Notes under the pieces: generated by a model
What the model was told of the DNA's origin: nothing
Seen by the model: only the letters and a program-made list of their open reading frames with translations
Databases searched by the model: none
Shown here: positions 6,189-11,182 of the stretch, in pieces
Layout: each line of letters starts with the position of its first letter
Position numbering within the stretch: position 1 is the stretch's first letter
Program-made: the position numbers and the translations under genes
Assembly (NCBI GenBank): GCA_027043685.1
Contig: JALUFI010000161.1
Span: 1 to 11,182 of the forward strand
Direction: 5' to 3'
Source of the DNA: Pyrodictiaceae archaeon
GTDB lineage: Archaea > Thermoproteota > Thermoprotei_A > Sulfolobales > Pyrodictiaceae
DNA: 11,182 bases

Positions 6189-6350
6189 TTGGCTGGCGCC
6201 AGGCCGTGCCCGGTCTGCGGCCGCGGAATGTACCGTAGGAAGGCGCTCCTCGAGCACATAAAGAGGGCCCACGGCTGGTACTTCAAGCAGTTCATTGAGC
6301 CCAAGCCGAAGGGCGGCGGAGGCGGCGCCAAGAAGAAGAAGGAGAAGTAG
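6189..6350 (+). CDS. Small C2H2 zinc-finger protein
   Basis: A 53-residue protein with one classical C2H2 finger: C7-P-V-C10-x12-H23-x4-H28, with Leu20/Leu21 and aromatic Tyr15 in core positions. After the finger come an aromatic patch (GWYFKQF), a Gly linker and a Lys-rich tail (AKKKKEK). The basic tail fits nucleic-acid or ribosome binding, and one-finger mini-proteins of this kind are known as conserved hypotheticals in Crenarchaea. The start is TTG 6189. An in-frame TGA at 6180-6182 bars extension, GGTGGTGA at 6175-6182 is a good Shine-Dalgarno match 6 nt upstream, and no ATG precedes the finger. It is easy to miss because of its size and TTG start. Exact role unknown. Confidence 0.85.
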   Translation: MAGARPCPVCGRGMYRRKALLEHIKRAHGWYFKQFIEPKPKGGGGGAKKKKEK

Positions 6351-6371
6351 CCCGGCGGCGGATGAGCGGTG

Positions 6372-6454
6372 GGTCACGGGGCGAGACCCCGCCCCAGCGC
6401 TTGTCAGCCCAGCGGCCCCGGGGGCGACTCCCTGCCGCGGGGCGGGGTGTGACC
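6372..6454 (+). ncRNA. Candidate structured RNA or 3' UTR fold
   Basis: GGTCAC (6372-6377) and ACCCCGCCCC (6386-6395) pair with the contiguous right arm GGGGCGGGGTGTGACC (6439-6454). This makes a 16-bp stem with an 8-nt left bulge. Inside, GCGGC (6412-6416) can pair with GCCGC (6434-6438). The stretch lies in a 201-bp space with no credible gene and is almost entirely G and C, higher even than the coding DNA around it. In hyperthermophiles, GC enrichment in spacers is a sign of structured RNA. It may be a free RNA or the tail of the zinc-finger mRNA. I could not fit it to tRNA, SRP RNA, RNase P RNA or a C/D-box RNA. Confidence 0.35.
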
Positions 6455-6481
6455 AGGCCCCCGGGGCGGCGACGGGCCGGG

Positions 6482-6505
6482 CTGTGGTCTTTCGGCACAG
6501 TTTTT
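6482..6505 (+). terminator. Hairpin plus T5 before hemL (T-run may double as hemL TATA)
   Basis: CTGTG (6482-6486) and CACAG (6496-6500) form a 5-bp hairpin with a nine-base loop, directly followed by TTTTT. This looks like an intrinsic terminator for the zinc-finger/RNA transcript. The same AT-rich spot, GTTTTTCAA at 6500-6508, is also the only TATA-like box before the hemL start at 6552 (predicted leader about 20 nt). Both uses may be real. Confidence 0.45.
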
Positions 6506-6551
6506 CAAGGCAGAAGCCCGTGGCGCTGGTTCCCCTACACGGGTATGCGTC

Positions 6552-7835
6552 GTGCCTGGGCCGCGTAGCCGCGAGCTATGGGAGAAGGCTCAGAGCCTCT
6601 TCCCCGGCGGCGTCAACAGCCCTGTCCGCGCAGCTGTGAAGCCCTACCCGTTCTACGTTGAGAGGGCTGAGGGTCCCTACCTCTATACCGTTGACGGCGA
6701 GAAACTGGTCGACTACGTGCTTGGCTACGGCCCCCTCATCCTGGGGCACCGGCACCCCCGTGTCGAGGAGGCCGTCCGGGAGCAGCTCGAGAAGGACTGG
6801 CTCTACGGCACGCCGGCCGAGGGCGAGATACGGCTAGCCGAGAAGATACTCAAGTACTTCCACCCCGGGGGAATGATACGCTTCGTGAACAGCGGCACCG
6901 AGGCGACCATGGCTGCGATAAGGCTCGCGAGGGGCTACACGGGGAGGAAGATGATAATCAAGTTCAACGGCTGCTACCACGGCGCCCACGACGCGGTGCT
7001 CGTCGCCGCTGGGAGCGCAGCCGCGGAGTACGGTGTGCCGAGCAGCGCCGGGGTACCGGAGGAGGTGGCGAGGCTCACCCTCGTAGCTAGGTACAACGAC
7101 CTGGAGAGCGTTGAGAAGCTCATGAGGCAGCACGGCGACGAGGTGGCGGCAATCATAGTGGAGCCGGTGGCCGGCAACGCGGGCGTCATACCGCCGGAGC
7201 CAGGGTTTCTCAAGGGGCTCCGCGAGTTCGCAGACACCTACGGGGCTCTCCTCATAATGGATGAGGTCATCACCGGGTTCAGGCTGGGGCTGCGCGGCGC
7301 CCAGGGCTACTACGGCGTGGAGGGCGACATAACCACCCTAGGCAAGATAATAGGCGGTGGGTTCCCCGTCGGCGCTATAGCGGGGCCACGCAAGATAATG
7401 GAGAACTTCACTCCATCCGGCAAAGTGTTCCAGGCAGGCACCTTCAACGCCCACCCAGTAGTCATGGCGGCTGGCTACGCGACCATAGAGGTGCTGGAGA
7501 CCGGTGAGCCCTACCGTGTCGCCAACGAAGCCGCCAAGGCGGTCACGGAGGCCCTGGACGAGGCGGCGAGGAGCGCCGGCCTAGACTACACGATAAACAG
7601 AGTGGAGAGCATGCTCCAGATATTCTTCACCAAGGGGCCCGTCCGGAGCCCCGAGGACGCGGCCCGGAGCGACAGGAAGCTCTACCAGAGGCTTCACGAG
7701 GAGCTGCTCCGCCGCGGTGTCTTCATAGCGCCGAGCCAGATGGAGGCAATATTCACCAGCGGCGCCCACAGCGGCGAGGCAGTAGAGAAGACCCTTGAGG
7801 CCATAAGAGAGGCATTCCGCGCGCTGAGGGGCTAG
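6552..7835 (+). CDS. hemL: Glutamate-1-semialdehyde 2,1-aminomutase
   Basis: PLP enzyme converting glutamate-1-semialdehyde to 5-aminolevulinate, the last C5-pathway step to the tetrapyrrole building block. The 427 residues match the usual size. The N-terminus has the family signature FPGGVNSPVRA. NSGTEA (114-119) binds the PLP phosphate, MDEVITGFR contains D237 for the pyridine nitrogen, and LGKIIGGGFPVGA contains the Schiff-base K265. GTFNAHPV is the family turn near residue 297. The GTG start at 6552 places 13 residues before AQSLFPGG, as in homologues. There is no Shine-Dalgarno sequence and the leader may be very short. It is followed after 7 bp by hemC, so the two are almost surely cotranscribed. 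Confidence 0.96.
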   Translation: MPGPRSRELWEKAQSLFPGGVNSPVRAAVKPYPFYVERAEGPYLYTVDGEKLVDYVLGYGPLILGHRHPRVEEAVREQLEKDWLYGTPAEGEIRLAEKILKYFHPGGMIRFVNSGTEATMAAIRLARGYTGRKMIIKFNGCYHGAHDAVLVAAGSAAAEYGVPSSAGVPEEVARLTLVARYNDLESVEKLMRQHGDEVAAIIVEPVAGNAGVIPPEPGFLKGLREFADTYGALLIMDEVITGFRLGLRGAQGYYGVEGDITTLGKIIGGGFPVGAIAGPRKIMENFTPSGKVFQAGTFNAHPVVMAAGYATIEVLETGEPYRVANEAAKAVTEALDEAARSAGLDYTINRVESMLQIFFTKGPVRSPEDAARSDRKLYQRLHEELLRRGVFIAPSQMEAIFTSGAHSGEAVEKTLEAIREAFRALRG

Positions 7836-7842
7836 AGCAGCG

Positions 7843-8754
7843 ATGAGGCTCAGGGTAGCGACCAGGGGCAGCAAGCTCAGCCTGGCCCAGACACGGGAGG
7901 CTCTCCAGTACATCGCCTCCCGGCTCCCCGAGCCCCTGGAGTACGAGCTAGTCATAGTAAGGACGCGGGGAGACGTGCACCAGGACAAGCCCTTCACAAT
8001 GATAGGTGGGAAGGGCTTGTTCGAGAAAGAGGTTAACCTGGCGGTACTGGAGGGCAAGGCGGACGTAGCGGTCCACAGCCTGAAGGATGTGCCGAGCGAG
8101 GTCAGCCCCGGCCTGGTCCTCGCCGCGACCCCGCCCAGGGCCCCCCAGTGGGACATACTCGTCGCCAGGGGCGGCGCGAAGACGCTCTGGGAGCTGCCCC
8201 GCGGCGCAGTCGTGGGCACGAGCAGCGCGCGGCGCGTCGCCTTCCTCCGCCGCGCCAGAAGCGACCTGGTCTTCAAGCCCCTCCGCGGCAACGTGGACAC
8301 GAGGCTCCGGAAGCTAGAGTCCGGGATGTATGACGCCATAGTCCTCGCCGAGGCCGGCGTCAAGAGGCTCGGGCTAGGCATAGAGTACTGGCGTATACCG
8401 CCCGACGTGGTGCCCCCGGCCCCAGGCCAGGGTATAGTCGGCATCTACACCCTCTACAGCCGCAGCGACATACTCCCCGCCCTCCGCGCGGCGAGCCACA
8501 GGGAGACCTACACCCTCGCGCTCGCCGAGAGAGCATTCCTGGCATACGCTGGGGGAGGCTGCCACACCCCCCTCGGGGCCTACACGGCGATAGAGAACGG
8601 TGACCTGGTTATCCGCGCAGCCGTGGCGGAGCCCGACGGAAGCAAGGCAGTCTGGGTGGAGGCCCGCGGCGACCCCGAGCGTCCCACCCAGGTAGGAGTT
8701 GATGCGGCACTAGAGCTGAGGGCGAAGGCGGAGAAACAGGGCATAAGCATCTAG
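7843..8754 (+). CDS. hemC: Hydroxymethylbilane synthase (porphobilinogen deaminase)
   Basis: Cytosolic enzyme that joins four porphobilinogens into linear hydroxymethylbilane, using a covalent dipyrromethane cofactor. The 303 residues carry MRLRVATRGSKLSLAQT at the N-terminus, RTRGD near residue 41, the catalytic Asp in HSLKD82VPS, and the Arg-rich substrate-binding segments GTSSARRVAF and LRGNVDTRL. GGGC240HTPLGAY contains the cofactor-attachment Cys. All essential residues are present. ATG 7843 follows the hemL stop by 7 bp, and GAGGGG at 7826-7831, inside the hemL end, is a plausible Shine-Dalgarno sequence 11 nt upstream. Its partner HemD is not in the window. The end converges on the Cys-rich minus-strand gene with 30 bp between stops. 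Confidence 0.97.
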   Translation: MRLRVATRGSKLSLAQTREALQYIASRLPEPLEYELVIVRTRGDVHQDKPFTMIGGKGLFEKEVNLAVLEGKADVAVHSLKDVPSEVSPGLVLAATPPRAPQWDILVARGGAKTLWELPRGAVVGTSSARRVAFLRRARSDLVFKPLRGNVDTRLRKLESGMYDAIVLAEAGVKRLGLGIEYWRIPPDVVPPAPGQGIVGIYTLYSRSDILPALRAASHRETYTLALAERAFLAYAGGGCHTPLGAYTAIENGDLVIRAAVAEPDGSKAVWVEARGDPERPTQVGVDAALELRAKAEKQGISI

Positions 8755-8761
8755 CAGCGCC

Positions 8762-8777
8762 GCTGCCGCGGAGCAGC
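8762..8777 (+). terminator. Short hairpin between convergent hemC and Cys-rich gene
   Basis: GCTGC-CGCGGA-GCAGC can form a 5-bp hairpin in the 30-bp gap between the two stop codons, followed on the plus strand by a C/T-rich stretch without a true T-run. It may help end transcription in either direction; support is weak. Confidence 0.25.
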
Positions 8778-8784
8778 CGCCTCC

Positions 8785-9615
8785 TCACCCTCCCTGTCTC
8801 TGCCCTCCGCCTCCCTGCGCCATGCCAGTGTCTTTCTGCGTCGAGGTATCGGTGCAGACGTATATCTTGCAGAACTCGGTGCACGTGGTCGAGGCGCGGC
8901 GGCACCTGCAGCCCCCTCTGCAGCCGTTGAGCACGTCCAGCGCGCATGCGAGTATGCTGTGGCCGGTTATCGCCTTGAGCACGTCCTCGGCCTCCTCTAT
9001 GCTGCTGGGCTCCCTGATTAGGTTGAAGCTGCCGCCGCCCAGCGCCTGGTAAGCGGCAGTCACATTCACCAGCATGTCCGCGAGTATGCATGTCCTCGCA
9101 AGCTCCAGTATGAAGCGATGGGTCTTCTCCACAGCTGCTGCGCCGCGGATACCTATGAGGAAGCTGTCGAGCAGCGTGACTATGTCAGAGGCATCAACCA
9201 TGAATAGTGCGAAGTCCTCGCTTACCTGTTTCGCCTTGAAAGCCTCGCCCAGTACCCCCCTTATGAGGCTGCAGAGCTGCTCAGTGCTTATCCTCATCTC
9301 TACCCAGAACTCCTCGGAAGCGCGCGTAATCATTGCAGTCATGAGGCTGAATATCCTTGCGCTGAGCCTAGGCCGGACAATGCCCTCATAGAACCTCGCC
9401 GGGTGCTCGTGGAGCAGGTCCTGCAGCCACTCAATCTCGTCCGGAGTAGCGACGCCGAGACCGAGGAGAAGCGCGGCGGCGAGCCTCCCCACTCCCCGCC
9501 GCGTCAGCAACGCCCTCTGCTCACCGAACCTGGAGGCGTCGAGCCTCAACGCGGCCTCGAGGTCGTCTGCAGCGGCCTGCACAAGCTCAATAGCCGTCTT
9601 GTGGACGGCGCTCAA
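8785..9615 (-). CDS. Unrecognised helical protein with Cys-rich C-terminal tail
   Basis: I do not recognise this 276-residue protein. Residues 1-215 look mostly alpha-helical and soluble (ELVQAAADDLEAAL, GRLAAALLLGLGV, ISTEQLCSLIRGVLGEAF, EEAEDVLKAITGHS), with no export signal. A tight run of seven Cys follows in 31 residues (224, 232, 236, 238, 245, 249, 254), interleaved with Arg. It resembles a metal or iron-sulfur site or a disulfide knot. The last ~20 residues are Gly/Gln-rich. It lies opposite and between hemC and cobA and appears to share a promoter region with cobA, so a role in tetrapyrrole or metal handling is possible but only inferred. It does not look like HemD, whose fold is alpha/beta. 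The start is TTG 9615, a plausible but unproven choice; GTG codons further in are alternatives. GC and third-position bias resemble a real gene. Confidence 0.8.
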   Translation of the reverse strand: MSAVHKTAIELVQAAADDLEAALRLDASRFGEQRALLTRRGVGRLAAALLLGLGVATPDEIEWLQDLLHEHPARFYEGIVRPRLSARIFSLMTAMITRASEEFWVEMRISTEQLCSLIRGVLGEAFKAKQVSEDFALFMVDASDIVTLLDSFLIGIRGAAAVEKTHRFILELARTCILADMLVNVTAAYQALGGGSFNLIREPSSIEEAEDVLKAITGHSILACALDVLNGCRGGCRCRRASTTCTEFCKIYVCTDTSTQKDTGMAQGGGGQRQGG

Positions 9616-9669
9616 GGCAGGAGCGCACCCCGTGAACGGGCATCCGTGCCGGTGACGCCGCGGCGCCCC

Positions 9670-9689
9670 GCCTAGGGTAAAAATTAGGC
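9670..9689. promoter_or_regulatory. TATA box framed by an inverted repeat, between divergent genes
   Basis: GCCTA-GGGTAAAAAT-TAGGC: 5-bp inverted arms surround the only AT-rich stretch between the starts at 9615 (minus) and 9715 (plus). TAAAAATTA (9678-9686) lies about 33 bp before the cobA ATG, which suggests a leader of about 10 nt. Its complement TAATTTTTA lies about 65 bp before the minus-strand TTG. The dyad would let one regulator or one pre-initiation complex affect both genes. Confidence 0.5.
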
Positions 9690-9714
9690 CCCTACATGCA
9701 GGCCCACCTCATCA

Positions 9715-10491
9715 ATGGAGCCCCTTGTGAAGGTGGAGACGGTGCCGGGGAAGGTCTACATCGTTGGGACTGGGCCAGGAGACCCCGAGCTGATAACGGT
9801 GAAGGCGCTCCGCGTCATCCAGGAGGCCGACGTCATAGTCTATGACAGGCTCATACCGCGCGAAGTGCTGGGCCATGCTAGGAGCGACGCGGAGCTGATC
9901 TACGCGGGTAAGAGGCCCGGCCACCACGCCTTGACGCAGGACGAGATAAACAGGCTCCTCCTCGAGAAGGCCTTGGAGGGTAAGACTGTCGCGAGGCTCC
10001 ACGGAGGCGACCCCTACGTCTTCGGCCGCGGCGAGGAGGAGTGCATGTACCTCCGCAGCCACGGCGTCAGCTGCGAGGTCGTGCCAGGCATAACCAGCGT
10101 GATAGCCGGGCCCGCCTACGCAGGCATACCCGTCACGAGCCGCGGCGTGGCCTCCAGCTTCGCGGCCGCGACCGGCAGGGAGGCGCCAGGCAAGGAGAGG
10201 CGCCACGTCTACTACGGCAAGCTGATGAAAGCAGTGGACACACTCGTGGTAGTCATGGGCGTCGGCAACCTGGAGAACATCGTTAGGGAGATGCTGGAGG
10301 AGGGCATAGACCCAGACCTACCCGTGGCGGTGGTGGAGAACGCGACCCTGCCCAGCCAGCGCGTCGTAACCGGCAGGCTATCGGACATAGTCGAGAAGGC
10401 GCGGGAGGCAGGGGTCAAGCCCCCCGCGGTAATAGTGTTCGGCCGCGTGGTGGAACTCCGCGACAAGCTCTGGAGCCTGGACAGGGGCTAG
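9715..10491 (+). CDS. cobA: Uroporphyrinogen-III C-methyltransferase (SUMT)
   Basis: Transfers two methyl groups from S-adenosylmethionine to C2 and C7 of uroporphyrinogen III, giving precorrin-2, the branch point to siroheme, cobalamin/F430-type corrins and archaeal heme made from siroheme. The 258 residues match the single-domain SUMT size; no CysG dehydrogenase/ferrochelatase part is fused. Signatures: VYIVGTGPGDPELITVKA (14-31), VYDRLI (42-47), HGGDPYVFGRG (96-106), VVPGITSVIAGPAYAGIPVT (122-141) and LVVVMGV (177-183). The ATG at 9715 follows the TATA box closely and has no Shine-Dalgarno sequence, so translation is probably leaderless or nearly so. Its stop is embedded in CTAG shared with the gcvT stop on the other strand. 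Confidence 0.95.
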   Translation: MEPLVKVETVPGKVYIVGTGPGDPELITVKALRVIQEADVIVYDRLIPREVLGHARSDAELIYAGKRPGHHALTQDEINRLLLEKALEGKTVARLHGGDPYVFGRGEEECMYLRSHGVSCEVVPGITSVIAGPAYAGIPVTSRGVASSFAAATGREAPGKERRHVYYGKLMKAVDTLVVVMGVGNLENIVREMLEEGIDPDLPVAVVENATLPSQRVVTGRLSDIVEKAREAGVKPPAVIVFGRVVELRDKLWSLDRG

Positions 10492-11182
10492 GCGGGCGGC
10501 CTGCTGCTGGGCTGCACCAGCGGGAAGTCAACCACCTTCGCCTTGTACCGCCTCCCCCTCCTCTCGACCTCCACGCTCAGCCCCATGAGGGCGTGCGGCG
10601 GGTCGAGGTAGGCCTGCGCGATGCTCCTCCCCAGCACCGGGCTGTAGGCGCCGCTGGTCACCACGCCGACCTCCACGTCGCCGATGTACACCTTGTCGCC
10701 CTGCCTCGGCACCACGCGGGCCTTCTTGCCAAGCTTCAGGCCAACCCTCACCCTCCGGGCGCCGCGCCTCAGGGCCTCACGGAGGGCCTGGCAGCCAACG
10801 CAGTCCTCCTTCGGCCCGGGCTGGAACACCCACCAATACCTCGCGTCAACCGGCGTCGTCTCCTCGTCTATCTCGTGGCCGTAGAGTACGAAGCCCACCT
10901 CCATCCGCAGCGTGTCCCGGGCGCCGAGGCCACAGAGCCTCCCCCCGAGACCCGGGAGCAGCTCAGCCGCCTTCCGGAGGATCTTCTCGCCCTCGCCCGC
11001 CTCCGCTATCACCTCGAACCCGTCCTCCCCGGTCCACCCGCTCCTCGAGACTATGAGCGCCGTGGCCCCCGCGGCCTCCAGGCGCACGTTCCTCTTGAAG
11101 CGCAGGAGCCTCAGCTCGAGGACCTCGCTCGGCGCGCCTAGCAGCTTCATGAGCTCGACGCTCCTCGGGCCCTGTATGGCGA
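10488..11182 (-). CDS. gcvT: Aminomethyltransferase (glycine cleavage system T protein), C-terminal part
   Basis: T protein of the glycine cleavage complex: it moves the one-carbon unit from the aminomethyl-lipoyl H protein to a tetrahydropterin, releasing ammonia. The frame is open to the right edge, so the N-terminal third is outside the window; 230 residues are visible, of a usual ~360-370. Family signatures are AIQGPRSVELM at the edge, SRSGWTGEDGFEV, LCGLGARDTLRMEVGFVLYGHEID, and the C-terminal barrel with GVVTSGAYSPVLGRSIAQAYL. The pterin of this organism may not be tetrahydrofolate. It converges on cobA with a 4-bp overlap. The other glycine-cleavage genes are not visible here. Confidence 0.95.
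   Translation of the reverse strand, partial: AIQGPRSVELMKLLGAPSEVLELRLLRFKRNVRLEAAGATALIVSRSGWTGEDGFEVIAEAGEGEKILRKAAELLPGLGGRLCGLGARDTLRMEVGFVLYGHEIDEETTPVDARYWWVFQPGPKEDCVGCQALREALRRGARRVRVGLKLGKKARVVPRQGDKVYIGDVEVGVVTSGAYSPVLGRSIAQAYLDPPHALMGLSVEVERRGRRYKAKVVDFPLVQPSSRPPA

Noticed and set aside
6362..6568. 68-residue plus-strand open frame in the hemL upstream spacer
   Set aside because: It has an ATG, but its Arg codons (CGG/CGA/CGT) differ from the surrounding genes, it is Arg/Pro/Gly-rich, has no clear Shine-Dalgarno sequence and covers the foldable stretch; more likely non-coding.
7581..8444. 287-residue minus-strand open frame across the hemL/hemC junction
   Set aside because: Antisense to two genes with all catalytic motifs in place; composition is that of a shadow frame.
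8609..9091. 160-residue minus-strand open frame overlapping the end of hemC and the Cys-rich gene
   Set aside because: Runs through hemC antisense and through the Cys-rich gene in another frame; His/Arg/Gln-rich shadow composition.

Overview
The window looks like chromosomal DNA of a hyperthermophilic crenarchaeon. The genes are GC-rich, Ile is written mostly with ATA and Arg with AGG or CGC, and several starts are GTG or TTG. TATA-like boxes lie about 40 bp or less upstream of starts, with little or no leader. The window also carries an archaeal-type EF-2 and a crenarchaeal-style C2H2 mini-protein. A Desulfurococcales/Pyrodictiaceae-like source is my inference; the sequence does not settle it.

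Layout. 1-1167 (+) is the C-terminal half of elongation factor 2, cut by the left edge. A 213-bp convergent spacer with a nested stem-loop and T-tracts separates it from 1381-2817 (-), an N-terminally anchored or secreted protein of unknown function. That gene is visibly lower in GC than its neighbours. Divergent from it is 3017-3466 (+), a two-CBS-domain protein, whose end overlaps 3456-4520 (-), a histone-deacetylase/AcuC-family hydrolase. The deacetylase diverges, from a very short promoter region, from about 4622-6118 (+), a protein of unknown N-terminus with a C-terminal protein-kinase-like (APH/Bud32-type) domain. It is followed by a small 53-residue C2H2 zinc-finger gene at 6189-6350 and by a GC-rich 200-bp spacer that can fold into a long stem.

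6552-8754 (+) is a tight tetrapyrrole pair, hemL (glutamate-1-semialdehyde aminomutase) and hemC (hydroxymethylbilane synthase), 7 bp apart. 9715-10491 (+) is the siroheme/cobalamin-branch enzyme uroporphyrinogen-III C-methyltransferase (cobA/SUMT). Between them on the minus strand, 8785-9615, is an unrecognised, mostly helical protein with a cysteine-rich tail. It appears to share one TATA region, framed by an inverted repeat, with cobA. The right edge is the C-terminal part of a glycine-cleavage T-protein (gcvT, -), whose stop codon interlocks with that of cobA in a CTAG.

How the genes work together: HemL supplies 5-aminolevulinate, HemC condenses porphobilinogen into hydroxymethylbilane, and SUMT commits uroporphyrinogen III to precorrin-2, the precursor of siroheme, cobalamin and archaeal heme. 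The steps between (HemB, HemD) and HemA are not in this window. The other genes are mostly single transcription units arranged divergently or convergently. I see no CRISPR array, insertion sequence, tRNA, rRNA or recognisable defence system. The least explained items are the Cys-rich 276-aa protein, the kinase-like protein, the exported 478-aa protein and the foldable spacer at 6372-6454.
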